Positions 45,381-57,300 of a stretch of 64,000 bases of DNA are shown here, in pieces (the first letter of the stretch is position 1; every line of letters starts with the position of its first letter). Origin of the DNA: Gautieria morchelliformis (Eukaryota > Basidiomycota > Agaricomycetes > Gomphales > Gomphaceae); assembly GCA_015179125.1 (NCBI GenBank), contig WHVA01000152.1, forward strand, positions 158,719 to 222,718, written 5' to 3'. Both the position numbers and the translations under genes were made by a program. Under the pieces are notes generated by a model, which saw only the letters and a list, made by a program, of their open reading frames with translations, ran no database searches and was not told where the DNA came from.

Positions 45381-46468
45381 TAGCGATACAGACCATATAT
45401 ACACAGGGGGGGAGTGAGGTAGCCCGCGCTTTTCGAAACCTGGGTTCGCAGTGAATTCATAGCAGACACAGCACGGAATGGGATTTGCATATCATTGGCA
45501 TGTAGGATAGTATAGGGGATCAGTCATACATGCGTCTGGTTCTCCCTTTGGGCACCGCCGCCTCAGTCTAAGCCGGGGCAATGTGTGCCACTAGCTTACG
45601 CATTCGCCTCTCGCTCCTCTTCCGAGTCCGCTGCTGCCTCCCGCGCGGCCTTGTCGAAATCGTCATTTGATAGCTGAGAAAGCTGTCTTTCCTCCTGAAG
45701 CACGCCAGCCCCTGAATGGGTGCTAGAATCTACTTGAACAACAGGGTACAGATGACATCTGGAGCGAACACTCACCGCGGCGGCGCCTCGTCATGCAAGC
45801 GTTGCTGCATGCGCACGAGAAGATTCTTGCCTTGCCCGTGTTCCCTCCATCTCTTGAGGTTGGCGAGATGGGCTAGGTACTTGTCACGGAATGCCTTTTC
45901 TGTGAAATCCACGGCCTTCAACTGCCCGTCCTTCCCTTCATCGATGCAGTTCGCAATCTGGACGCTGAGTGAGCACAGTGGTTCATAATTCAGGGATCAG
46001 AAGGGACGCACGGCCGTGAACACAAGAGCCATGGTTGGCAGAGGAACGGGATTGAAATATAAATGGAAGGCCACGCCTTCGTCGTGAGGGTCTGCGAACC
46101 ATTGGGTTGCAAAATGTGGATGAGGCAGGGGTTCTCAAAAAGGCCTTTCCGGGCCTCATGATCCTGTTCAAGGGTTAGTGAGGATACAAGACTAACATGT
46201 CAACATACCCGGTATACCAAGGTATGCTTGTGGGTGAGTTGTCTGGGCTAGGGTAGCCATCTGGGTCCGGTGTGCACTATCTGCGCTGGAGCTGAAGCGG
46301 TAGTGCAAGGTGGCGACTGGGCGCGCGTTACGCTTGACCTCACCACGTACTTGACTGCCCCGTTGCTTGACCTACATGCCCGAGGGTAATCAGGACTGAT
46401 GGTGTGGTTGTTCATGTACTCACGAGATTAAATCCCGCACTGTCTGCGCCAAGTTCTACCTGGTGCTC

Positions 46469-47094
46469 TGTTACGTATCGAGATTTCTGCTAGGTCGGAA
46501 CTGGAAAGGACAGCGGCTTCAACTTATGGGTTGCACCCCCGATGAACTATCGTCCTAAGTATTTCGGAAATGGGTCGGAAGACAGAAAGTATTGAACTAA
46601 GGGTTGGTCGGAACTTGAGTCAGAACTTGAGTCGGAACTGAGGCGGAAGGCGGAAGACGGAAGGCGGAGAGACAGAGGTCTTGCTAGACTCGCTGTGCTA
46701 AGAACAGGAGATGGAGCGAAGGAAATCAAGTATCGAAGGTGATTATCTGATTTCAGAATAACAGACATACATGACAGGCTTTTATACAAAGAGCTGAGAC
46801 AACAGGTAATGAGATGGTACTAAGCAAATTCCAGGGGGAGCGGAAGTCGGGTAGGCATACGTGGGAACTAACTAATTGGGAACAATGGGACTACAAGGGG
46901 GGTTCAGGGTAAGGTAAACAATGGCAAAAGAACAAGGGGTCGGAAAACATATCTGACAATGAACTACAAGGGTGACCGGATATATGATCTTGATGAACGA
47001 TGAAGCGGGTCCGGAGTGTCTGAGGAATAGAGTCGAAGGAACAAGGGAGTAGAACAAGGGGCAGAATGTGTGCGGAACTGAAGGTTGGAAATCA
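46469..47094 (-). mobile_element. LTR-like insertion in the DUF6532 gene
   Basis: About 626 bp separate two halves of the conserved domain. On the minus strand it runs from TGATTTCCAACC to ATACGTAACA, contains a promoter-like GTATAAAAGCCTG (about 46785) and a pyrimidine-rich tail with repeats of GTTCCGACTCAAG. TG...CA ends and the promoter suggest a solo LTR. No clean 5-bp duplication was found, so boundaries are approximate. Confidence 0.5.
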
Positions 47095-47394
47095 GAAATG
47101 CACGGTCGTACCATGCTCCTTGCATGCGAGAGACCAGGCCTCGCGAACATACCCTTCTTGTTCATGGTCAAGTGGGAAAGGGTGCTCTGTGCATAGGATG
47201 ACGCGGTAAAAGCGGCATGCAAGGTTGATTGTGGTGTGGTACTCAGCGTCAAAATCAGTGAGTTTGACTTTGGAACGGTGTCCTGGAATTGGGGTACTGG
47301 TTCGGCGAACAACCAGAGGTACCTGTTCAGGGGGACTTCTGGCTCGGACGGTGGTGTGTTCTGTTGAGTGTTCACCACGCACGAACTTGGTGTG

Positions 47395-47515
47395 TGCCTG
47401 TCCCTCACGTGCCTCTCTCCCGTCATGTTCTGGTGGTCCCTCGCGTGCCTTTCTCCCGTCGCGTTCCCGTGGTCCCTCACATGCCTTTCTCCTGTCATGT
47501 TCCCATGGGTCCCTG
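47395..47515 (-). repeat. Short in-frame repeats in the DUF6532 gene
   Basis: Three ~30-bp units encode EHDRRKACEGP, ERDGRKAREGP and EHDGREAREGQ on the minus strand, a charged low-complexity linker before the conserved domain. Confidence 0.7.
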
Positions 47516-48419
47516 TGGGTAGGAGTGAGCAGCATGATATCAAGATGAACAATGGACAAAGGGGCTGACAGTTGGCTGCCAGAACAGAGGGGGAACTGGG
47601 TATACCAGTGGAGGAGCTTTGTTCCAGCGATTGGTGATCGTGAGGGTCGTGCAATCGGGTGTTTGTGATAGAGTGAAGCGGTGGCACTGGGGCCGGCTTG
47701 TGCTGAGGGGCAGGCTTCCCCTTATGCACCTTCGATTGTGTTGGGTGGGTCACGGTGACCGATGAGAACTGCACATCGCTTCGTCCTGAAGGGGCTTTGG
47801 TAGATACTGGGACCGCCGGAGTCAGATTTTATGTAACATAAGGGGAGAAGAAATACCAGTAGGAGGGACGAGCACGAGCTCGTCGTCCTCTGATTCAGTT
47901 AAGAACTCAGGTGCGCCCTTGGATTCAGCATTAGATGTCTCCAAGGCGTTGTCAGCCTGGATGCTGAGGTCATCATCGAACGCACAAGGTGGTTCCACAC
48001 TGTGGTCATCAATATTGACATCCATGGCCTCTTCATCATTGGGGACATGTAGAGGCGGACGTCTTTTGCACGTGTGAGGAGGTGAAATGGTGTCAGGGTC
48101 CGAGTCCTCCATCATGACCTTCCTCTTGGATGCAGGTAATGACTGGGAGGGGAGCCACTGCTTGTGCTGCCATGTGTTGGCAAGCTTCTCTTGGCGGAGC
48201 CTGGCAGCCTCTAATTGCTCCCCTGATGGATGGGTGAGGGCATGGTAATGGACAATGTGATAGGGGAAATTACTTACGCATGTCTTGCCCTTTCTGGGAG
48301 ATATGGCACTCGGCGTGTTTGCCTCTCGATGCGGGAGGCCCTTCAAGGTCGCCAGTGAGCGGATGGGATGGAGTGTTTCCCATGTTGGACTGGACACCCA
48401 TGGGCCTGTTGACTGGCTG

Positions 48420-49096
48420 CAGGGCTGTCCACGAGTCCAGGTTCCTGCAGGTGACTCGCAGTTCAACCTGTGATTTTAACTTGCAGATCCAACTCCCACA
48501 AGTCCAGGTGACCCGGCGCCTAAAAACCTGCCAAGTCCAGGTTTGGCCTTTGGAATTCCGCAGGTGACTCACAGACCTGCAAGCCTTAAATGCCAAGAAT
48601 TCATGTCATTCAACTACTATTACTTCATTCTGCACAACAGCCTTCTTGACATGCTTACTCTTATCATGCAGCAACTCTACAACACATTCCTCAGGAACAA
48701 GTCCTTCATATGACAGCCATGTGCTGAGTATGGTCCTGGCACGTGTCAACTCTTCCTTCAGAGAGTGACGCATCCGTGATACAGTCAGTCGGCCCTGACT
48801 GAATGCACATTTGACATCTGTGGATGTTGCTAGAGGAGCATGGTCAAGATAGGATGTAAGTATGTGTGAAATAGCTCACCCCCATCCCCACAGGAGGAGA
48901 TGCATCATGCACTTGCATGGGGTGAGTCAGCTCGGAATAATCTGGCAAGTCACTGCAAGTCACCCGCAGGTTTAACCTGCGGGTCCAAGTCAACCTGCAG
49001 AAAAACTCAGGTCAAGTCCAGGTTCCACTTCTGGAAGCTGGCAAACCTGCGAGTCCAAGTCCAGGTAACCTGCAGGTTGACTCGTGGACAGCCCTG
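48420..49096 (-). mobile_element. hAT deletion derivative with TIRs and 8-bp TSD
   Basis: Terminal inverted repeats CAGGGCTGTCCACGAGT lie at 48420 (plus) and, inverted, ending at 49096. An exact 8-bp duplication ACTGGCTG flanks them (48412-48419 and 49097-49104). This is the hAT signature. Both ends have many subterminal copies of AACCTGC(A/G)GGT and GTCCAGGT-like motifs, the usual transposase-binding arrangement. At 677 bp, with only a transposase tail inside, it is non-autonomous. On the minus strand the target covers the acceptor of the first intron of the DUF6532 gene. Confidence 0.9.
48606..48870 (-). pseudogene. hAT transposase C-terminal dimerisation fragment
   Basis: The frame HAPLATSTDVKCAFSQGRLT, VSRMRHSLKEELTRARTIL, STWLSYEGLVPEECVVELL ends with TGA at 48606-48608. 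It corresponds to the C-terminal dimerisation region of hAT transposases (usual pattern ATSTDVERAFSRGGL...MRHSL). The catalytic domain and zinc finger are absent. Confidence 0.8.
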
Positions 49097-49398
49097 ACTG
49101 GCTGTGCAAATGGGGCACGGGTGGCAGGTAATCAACAAGACATGAGTAGTAGATGTAAACCACTTACCTGACGTGGTTGCATGCGGATTGATTGGGGAGG
49201 CATCGTGGGTCAATGAGCATGGGGAAAGAAGGAATCGCGTATCAAGAACCATACCCGATTCCTTCTTAAGATATGGTTGTGTTGGTAAACAACAACAATG
49301 TTGCATAAGGTCACATGCCCAAGGCCCTCGGCCTGCATGACCAAACAAGCCCCGTGGGAAAGGAGACACGGTCTTGGGCGTGTGCTACCACAGCTTCG

Positions 49399-52300
49399 CA
49401 TGCCTCTAATCTCATGTCCATACTGCTTCAAGGTTCTCCCTACACAGCAAGGTGTGTGCCTGCACCTGGCCCATCGCGCACCATGCAAGAGCGCCCATCA
49501 GGTGGCACTAGCCCAACGCCAAGTGCGGGTGTACGACCCATTTGATCCGGAAACCCATCCACGTGACGACGAGCCATCTGCAGGCTGGCAGAGTGAGGCC
49601 ATGGATGTAGAGTTCGACCAGCTGGATCCTCCCCCAGATACAAGCATGGACAATGGTTTGGCCTCGAACCCCCGAAGCCAAGTGGGGCATTCTTCCTCAA
49701 TGGTCCCTACAAACCGGCCACCTGCTCCAGGATCCCCACACACATGGAGGTATTTCCTGGACCTGCAGGTGAGGCCCATGCACATGGGACCACGTGCTTC
49801 AACCTCCTTCATGAAACTCGGCGCAACCTGGGGCAGTCGCTTTATGAGCCATTTGCAGATCAGGAGGAATGGGAGCTCGCGCAGAGACTCATGACCAGTG
49901 GTATGAGTTTTACCAACATGGACAAACTTTTCAAACTGCCGATAGTGAGTTTGACTTGTTTATTCCTCGCAGGACATCTGAACTCACCTCTCACTCTAGA
50001 TGACCACATGCACGCAGATGTCATTCACCAACAAGTGAACACTACTTGCCAAGGTTGACGCACTGCCCCCCGGTGGACCTGAGTTTCTCTGTGAATCTAT
50101 CACAGTGCATGGTGATGTCAAGGATGTGAATGGAGAGTACATGGTCGAAGAACTCGAGCTGTTCTACCGGGATCCTGTGGAATGCATCCGTGAACTCCTG
50201 GGCAACCTGGCCTTCCGCGAGGTGCTCCATTATGTGCCAGAACACATCTTCGAGGATGAAAAAAGGACCGAACGCATCTACAATGAGATGTGGATGGCCA
50301 ATTGGTGGTGGGATCTCCAGGTAAGTCCTACCATGATAATAAAGGACCTGAGAGCTCACCCATCCTGGATTCACAGTCCAAACTCCCCTCGGGGGCCACG
50401 ATATGCCCTGTGATTCTGGCATCATACAAGACACGTCTCTCCCAATTCAGTGGGGACAAGACCGCATGGCGAGTTTATCTGACAATTGGGAACATCCCGA
50501 AGGCCACGCGTCGCAAAGTGTCAGCACATGCGAACATCCTTCTCGGATATCTCCCAATATCGAAGCTGGAGTGTTTCTCTGCTGGGACATGCAAGTCCCA
50601 GGGGTGGCAACTTTTCCATTACTGTATGCGCACTATCCTCTCATGAATGGTCAATGCCGGTGCAAGTGGAGTGGATGTTCTTTGCGCAGACAGTGGCATC
50701 CGAAAGGTATTACCAGTCCTCGCAGCTTATGTTGCTGATTTCCCGGAGCAGGCCCTTGTCACTTGTGTCTAGGAAAACTGGTGTCCAATATGCAAGTGCT
50801 ACCCTGAGGATCATGGGGACCCCCTTGCCACTATCTTCGCAGATGACCCTGGCACTCTTTTTCGATGTCCGGAAAATCCAGGACAGCCCGTGCCGCCTTG
50901 AGAGCGTGAGGTGGGAGCGCACCGGCCATCAAGCCCACGAACACTTTCTCCATATTCTTGTACTCCATGCCTGAACACTGGCTGATGGTCGAGATTCCCT
51001 TCTTGAAGTGATGGACACTGGGGTGACTCAGGACAGCCTGGAAATGTGCATCAGTTTCAGGATGAGTGGCTACCTTCATGCACCAGGTGGACAGATGGTC
51101 CTTGAATACCCCTTTGTGCAATTGGTGTAGGATGTCCGGGGTCAGGCAGCGGAAAATGTCACAGTGATGGTGATTCTCCCAGAATGGCTGCCTGACCTCA
51201 TGGATGCCCACGTCGTCACAGGGATGAGCCCCTTCCGCACCATCGGTGTCAATGTGCTGAATGTGATCTGTACCTCGCACAATATCCCTTGCACACGACA
51301 ACCACCTTGGACTGCCTCCAAGATGCCCTGGACCGCTTCCACCACTACAAAGGAGTTTTCGTCGACAGCAAGATCCAAGAGCATTTTCAAAGTCCCAAGC
51401 TACACATGATAGAACACTACACTGAGTCTATCATATCTTGGGGGACAGCCGACGGCTTCAATACTGAATTGCCCGAGAGACTGCACATCGATTTCTCTAA
51501 AGTGGGTTACCGCGCCAGCATTCGTAAGGACTTTATAATCCAGATGACCCGATGGCTTACTAGACAAGAACAACCCCATTCCTTCGGCAGCTTCCTATCA
51601 TCTCTCTCCCCAGGTGAAGCTGATGTGGATGACAAAGATTGTGAGGAAAATCTTGGCCGTTTGGTGCGTTTCATCCTGGTGCCAACTGCCGCACCGCCAG
51701 TGTCACTGGCAGCAAGTGTACTAGAGGAAACAGTGGGCCGAACATACCACATCGCTAAACGTCCCAGCTTCCCGAACACCAGCGTGTCGAGGCTTATCAA
51801 TGAATTCGGCGCCACCGAGTTTATCCCTGCGCTGACTGCTTTCCTCAGGTTTTACCTTCCCAGGTGTACCTTGGATTTCAGTGTTTATGCATGGCTGCCC
51901 GTGTATAAACGCATTAGCTTCATGCTCCATTCAATCCAACAAATTGACGATACCGTGATCAAAGATATCGTCCGAGCTACACCCCGAGTGCCACGCCCCG
52001 GCAGGACCCCTGAAGTCCCAGAACACTTCAATACAGTGCTGATCCATTATGGCATGAATGCACAAGAGACTGGTGCATTAGGTGAGCCCCAATGCATAAC
52101 TCTATGTGTACTGATGCACTTACCCACTTAGGTTATCGTGTCGGGTGAGTACGGACGATCTTCCGGCTGCCCTCTCACATCAAATACCCGCACCCACTCG
52201 TGTACGTTGAGTGGTATTCCGAGTTTTGACAACCATGCACAGGTGTTGACATGTACACCGTGTCACCCACCCAAGGCAAAGGACATGCGGCCGTTGTGAG

Positions 52301-52454
52301 CGTCCAATTGATTCACCGCAGCTGCCATTTAATCCCTCAATTTGGAGAAAAGATTGATCGTACAATGACGACAGAGAATTCATTGAAGCGTTCCAAGCAG
52401 TTTTATGTTAGCGAGTTCACAGATTTGTATACTTACCAGTTTTTTAATGATTAG
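49399..52454 (+). pseudogene. Plavaka (KDZ-type) transposase with internal inversion
   Basis: From ATG 49399 it opens with a zinc finger (LISCPYCFKVLPTQQGVCLH). Blocks that follow: FADQEEWELAQRLMTSGMSF; DPVECIRELLGNLAFREVLH; TERIYNEMWMANWWWDLQ (50300); an intron; SGATICPVILASYKTRLSQF, DKTAWRVYLTIGNIPKATRR; after a stop near 50646, [20 protein letters not shown]. At 50873 the sequence flips to the minus strand until 51270, then resumes LAQYPLHTTTTLDCLQDALD to the C-terminal FRLPSHIKYPHPLVYVEWY and FGEKIDRTMTTENSLKRSKQ, ending at 52454. Stops near 50646, 50770 and 52231 also break it. Plavaka transposases are DDE enzymes of KDZ elements. I did not identify the element's inverted repeats. Confidence 0.85.
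50873..51270 (-). other. ~398-bp inverted segment within the Plavaka gene
   Basis: On the minus strand it reads DHIQHIDTDGAEGAHPCDDV, QPFWENHHHCDIFRCLTPDI and GISTISQCSGMEYKNMEKVF, ending AVLDF. The fragment at 1-566 has the corresponding sequence joined directly to the downstream plus-strand part, and turning the segment around keeps the reading frame at the left junction. At the right junction about 3 bp appear to be missing. Confidence 0.85.
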
Positions 52455-52575
52455 TTCAATGACTCTTAAGTCTGGCGAAGTTCAGTTCAATTGTACTACT
52501 GGTCAACTAGTAGTACATGCTGGTTGAGTTGTAGCATCAGTGTCAGACAGAAAAGTGAGCTTCCATGGGGGAGGC

Positions 52576-52999
52576 TGTCAGCGGACACCCTGTTTTCCAT
52601 TTCCAGTTCCGACACCACACCCAGTTCCGACTCCATTTCCGACTCCGGTTCCGGTTCCGGTTCCGATTCCATCTCCGCCTCCGCTTTCGGAAATGATTCC
52701 GCTTCTGGGAGAACTTCCACCAGTTCTGTTTGCCTTGCCAGTTCCACTCCAATTTCTGACTTCCACTCTCGGAACAGTGTCGGAAATCAAGCGACTCGCA
52801 TAATAGGCGGCATCAAGGGTCGATAAAGGGTCAGGGAGGTGCAGGGTTGATGGCGGGTGCCAAGTGTTGTCCCTGGCTGCGCAGCGTAGTATAATACGGG
52901 CTCACTGACATTGGGGGTCCTTAGACTTTTCTCTTTGGATTTCCCCTTGTCAGTTGTGTGGTAGTGTGATCTCCACAACCAGCCAGGGTTGCCCTTACA
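52576..52999 (+). repeat. 5' LTR of the chromovirus
   Basis: Starts TGTCAGCGGACACC and ends GTTGCCCTTACA, 424 bp. It contains hexamer repeats of the GGTTCC/GACTCC type (about 52610-52680) and a TATA-like AGTATAATACGG near 52889. Confidence 0.9.
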
Positions 53000-53186
53000 G
53001 CAAAAAAGTCTCTCCCCTAGAGGACCGGCGGTCGTACTGCGCGTTGCATTCGCCATAGGTGCGTTCGGAATCGGAGACAGCGACTCGGGGATCGCAACCT
53101 CTTCCGCACACACAGCGTACGACAGCCCCTCTTCTTACGTTGAGCTCCCAACCCCGGAAATCCCGTCCCATATTTCTCCTTCCGAC

Positions 53187-54362
53187 ATGGATCCGGACGA
53201 TCGTCTTCGGAATATGGAAGAGGAATTGACGCGGAACTGGATGAAGACCGACGCGATTGAAACAGCCTTACAAGCGATTTTGGCTAAGTTAGATATTCCA
53301 CAAACTGGTGGAAATGAAATGCTGGATGATCCGGATTTCGGAAAAGCAGAAGTAGCGGAAGAGAGGATGTCCGCGAAGTTAGCAAAGGTCAAACCCGCAA
53401 CTCCGGCGGACTTTGACGGAGATCGGGAAAAGGGACGCGCATTCTTCAACACATGCAGCATCTACTTCGCAATTGTTGGAGACCTCTTTCCGAAAGACCA
53501 GGCTCGGATCCACTGGGCATTGTCCTTTTTCAAGTCGGACCGTGCAGCCCGTTTTGCAAACAAGGTGATCCGACATGAAGCGAAGGGCAAGGGGAACTAC
53601 TTTCGGGACTGGGACGCCTTCGAGAAAACATTTTCCGACCAGTTCTGCCCGAAAAACGAGCAGCTCACAGCCCTTACGAAGCTCGAAGGGACAAGCTGGT
53701 ACCAGGCCAAGGATCCTGTCGATGACTACATCGATCGCTTCCAGGAGCTCATTGACCTTGTGGAGTATGACGATGACAAGACGATTGTCATCAAATTCCG
53801 ACAAGGACTTGATCCGACACTCCAGAACCAAGTTGCGCTGCTTGGGGATGGAGCTCCGGATTTCGATGACCCGGAAGGGTGGTACCAAGCTGCGCAGAAG
53901 GTGTCCCGGAACAAGGAAGCAAATGAGGCCTTCGTGGAGACAAACTGGAACATGACACGTAGTTCCGCTCGTCCTACTCCACCTGCGCCAAAACCGGGAA
54001 GTGCATTCATTCCCGCACGGAAAATATTTCCGACGCTTCCTCCGCCTGCTCCTATTAGGAACCATAGCCCCCCTCCCTCAAAGGGTGGCCCTGCCCTGAT
54101 GGATGTTGACCGCATGCGTGGAAGAGGCCACGGAACTATCACCTGCTTCCGATGCAGACAACCAGGCCACTATGTTCGTGAGTGCCCCCAAGCCTTTGAC
54201 ATCCGGCTTATGACCACGGAGGAGAAACTCGAGCTCCTTCCAAAGTTCCTCGCACTCGTGGAAATAAGCAGAGTGCCCACTGCGGAAGATATTTCCGAAA
54301 ATGCGGAACATGGTCCACCGGAAGCGGAAGATGCGTCGGATTTTGTGACACGCAGCGGGTGA
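53187..54362 (+). CDS. Chromovirus gag
   Basis: Capsid/nucleocapsid polyprotein. The chosen start MDPDDRLRNMEEELTRNW (ATG 53187) is the first ATG after the LTR that fits a Ty3 gag. An earlier ATG in the frame lies inside the LTR edge at 52989. A retrotransposon gag domain spans about 53400-53940 (FDGDREKGRAFFNTCSIYFA, YFRDWDAFEKTFSDQFCPKN, DDYIDRFQELIDLVEYDDDK). A proline-rich linker precedes the CCHC knuckle CFRCRQPGHYVREC (54142-54183). It stops at TGA 54360-54362. The pol frame overlaps the gag end in the -1 frame. No internal stop, so gag is the only intact gene of this element. Confidence 0.85.
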   Translation: MDPDDRLRNMEEELTRNWMKTDAIETALQAILAKLDIPQTGGNEMLDDPDFGKAEVAEERMSAKLAKVKPATPADFDGDREKGRAFFNTCSIYFAIVGDLFPKDQARIHWALSFFKSDRAARFANKVIRHEAKGKGNYFRDWDAFEKTFSDQFCPKNEQLTALTKLEGTSWYQAKDPVDDYIDRFQELIDLVEYDDDKTIVIKFRQGLDPTLQNQVALLGDGAPDFDDPEGWYQAAQKVSRNKEANEAFVETNWNMTRSSARPTPPAPKPGSAFIPARKIFPTLPPPAPIRNHSPPPSKGGPALMDVDRMRGRGHGTITCFRCRQPGHYVRECPQAFDIRLMTTEEKLELLPKFLALVEISRVPTAEDISENAEHGPPEAEDASDFVTRSG

Positions 54363-57300
54363 GATGTGTGCCCCTGCTGCCTGTACATAACCGGTTTGCC
54401 TGTCTTGAAGTAGAGAATGAAAAGCCCCCACTCCCCTCACTTCGTACAGACCCACCGGATAAAGTCACACAAAAACCAAATCCGACACCCCGTCCATCCC
54501 GCGTCCGCCCTTGGGAGAGACGCCTCCCGAAGCGCTACGTTGTTGCTTCCACCCCTGGCCCCAAGTCACTAGTCATTAAGGTGGAGATCCAGACAACAGA
54601 TACTGTGGAAGTCAAATCCGGACCCGCCCTTGTCGATTGCGGGGCCACTGGTCAGTTTATAGACCGGGACTATGTGGAACGGAACCGACTGACCACGCGG
54701 AAGTTGCAACGTGCAATCCTGGTGTTCAATGTGGATGGAAGCCCCAATGAGGCAGGGTCCATCACGGAGATAGTAGACACAATTCTCCGCTATGATGGGC
54801 ACACAGAACGCACTTCCTTCGCAGTGACTAGCCTGGGGAAGCAAGACATCATCCTCGGGTTTACCTGGCTTCAGGAGCACAACCCGGAGCTCAATTGGCA
54901 GACTCGGAAGGTACTGATGAGTCGATGCCCAGCCAAGTGTCACATGTGCCGGTCGGAAGTGCGGAAGGAGCACCAGGAACAGCGGAAGACGGAATGGCTC
55001 ATACAGACATGTCGTTCTGGCCCCCATCCACTGCTTGCAGAAGAAGACTCGGAAGCGGAATTTGAACCGGATCCCACTTCCAATTCCGATTCCGATTCCA
55101 ACGTGATCCGACTCGGCCCAGAAGACACTCTGGCAGAAGGGGAGCGCTTGCTGTACGTAGACCTTCCACCAGAAGCGGAACACATCCGCGCCACCGGAAA
55201 TATTTCGCAATGCCTTGCTGAAGCCCAAGAAGCATGATAGAGTGGAGGCGGAAATTCCGGAGTACCTGCGGGAGTTCGAGGACGTCTTTGCCAAGGAGTC
55301 GTTTGATGCCCTGCCTCCACGGAAGCTGTGGGACCACGCCATCGAGTTGGAGCCTGGGTCAAAGCCCACCAACTGCAAGGTCTACTCGCTGTCACCCAAG
55401 GAGCAGGTAGAGCTCGATGCATTCCTTGCAGAAAACCTCCAAACAGGGAGGATCTGCCCCTCCAAGTCACCCATGGCATCTCCGGTGTTCTTCATCAAGA
55501 AGAAAGACGGCTCGCTCAGACTTGTGCAAGATTACCGGGCCTTGAATGTGATCACGATCAAGAACCGGTACCCCATTCCACTCATTTCCGAACTAATCAC
55601 ACAACTCCGCGGGGCAAGGTACTTCACTAAGCTGGATGTCGGCTGGGGCTTCAATAATGTTTGGATCCGGGAGGGAGACGAGTGGAAGGCCACATTCCGC
55701 ACCAACCGAGGACTCTTTGAGCCATAGGTCATGTTCTTTGGCCTCACCAACAGTCCTGCCACGTTCCAGACAATGATGAATGACATTTTCCGTGACATGA
55801 TAGCAGAAGGGGTCGTCTGCGTCTACCTCGATGACATCCTCATCTTCACAAAACAATGTCCAAACATCGGGAAGTCATGCGGAGAGTGCTGGAACGGCTC
55901 CAGGAGTACAACCTGTGTCTCAAGCCGGAAAAGTGCGAATTTGAGCAGACGCGGATAGAGTATCTTGGGGTGATTGTGTCGGAAGGAAAGGTGGAAATGG
56001 ACCCAGTCAAAGTTTCCGGTGTATCGGATTGGCCCGTGCCGCGGAACAGGAAGGAGGTCCAGTCCTTCATTGGGTTTGTCAATTTCTACCGGCAGTTCGT
56101 CAAGGACTTCTCCTGCCACGCCCATGCCCTCTTCTACCTCACCAAGAAGGAGGTTGGATGGCGGTGGGGAGGGCCGGAACAGGCCTCCTTTGACAAACTG
56201 AAAGAGCTGATCACTTCTGCCCCGGTCCTGATCTTTCCCGACGACTCTCGCCCTTATTGAGTCGAGGCGGATTCTTCCAACACAGCTACTGGAGCGGTCT
56301 TGTCACAACAGTCATCGGAAGACGGTGAGGGGTGGCATCCGATTGCCTTTTTCTTAGAGCCTTAGTCCGGTCGAGCGGAACTATGAGATCCATGACAAGG
56401 AGATGCTGGCAATCATCCGAGCGCTGGAGGAGTGGCGACACTTCCTCGAGGGTGCTCTACGCCCATTTGAGATCTGGACAGACCACAAGAACCTCGAGTA
56501 TTTCCGCACGTCTAAGAAGTTGAACCGGCGACAAGCACGGTGGTCCCTACACCTGTCCCGGTTTGACTTCATGCTCCACCACCGCCCCGGCCGCACCATG
56601 GGAAGCCCGATGCCCTATCCCGCCGTGCGGATCATGGAAGCGGAAGTGGAGACAACGCGGATATGACACTGCTCCGCCCTAGTCTCTTTGCAATCTGCGC
56701 TCTAGAGGGAGTGACTGCAGTTGGGGCGGAAGCGGAAATACTCTGAGACATCCGGAGGCAGTCCCGGAATGGAGAGAAGGAGGAGTCGGTGGTGAAGGCG
56801 GTGGGGGAACTTCGGAAAGGGCACTCGCGGTCTGTACGGGCAGCGGAATGGTCGGAACGTGATGGACTGCTCCACTTCAGAGGAAGGTCTATGTTCCAGG
56901 TGGGGCAGACCTCCGCCGCCGCATGTGTCCCAGCACCATGACACACGGGTCGCGGGGCATGCTGGCAGGTGGAAGACGCTGGAGTTAGTGGCTCGGAACT
57001 ACTGGTGGCCTCAGATGTCCCGCTAATTGGACAGTACATGAAGACATGTGACCTTTGCCTCCGAACCAAAGCACAGCGACATCCGCCGTCGGAGAACTTG
57101 TTCCCTCCCGATTCCAGAATCCCGCTGGGACACCATCAGTGTCGACTTCATCGTTGAACTCCCAGAGTCTCATGGCTACGACGCGATCATGAAGTCGTGG
57201 ATTCGGTAAGCAAGGTGTCCCACTTCATTCCGACGCACACGACGATCACAGCCCTCGGAGCGGCCCCCTGTTCCTTGCACATGTCTGGAAGTTGCATGGG

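Larger units (their letters stand above)
45595..49203 (-). pseudogene. DUF6532-type fungal protein, disrupted by two insertions
   Basis: A minus-strand gene that can be followed from ATG 49203 (MPPQSIRMQPRQ) through introns. Exon 2 reads NTPSHPLTGDLEGPPASRGK. After another intron come EQLEAARLRQEKLANTWQ and the acidic AMDVNIDDHSVEPPCAFDDD. The DUF6532-like domain starts SKVKLTDFDAEYHTTIN...AWSLACKEHGTTVH at about 47100, breaks, and resumes as VELGADSAGFNL, GSQVRGEVKRNARPV, GLFENPCL, then (after a frameshift near 46110) FATQWFADPHDEGVAFHLYF, PLPTMALVFTA and FRDKYLAHLANLKRWREHG. It stops at 45595. DUF6532 proteins are common in Agaricomycetes and have no known function. A hAT relic sits at the first intron acceptor and an LTR-like insert in the domain, so it is inactive. 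Confidence 0.65.

Noticed and set aside
46872-47774. 300-codon minus-strand open frame over the DUF6532 gene and its LTR-like insert
   Set aside because: It runs through both a gene and an insertion; the conserved domain lies in another frame.
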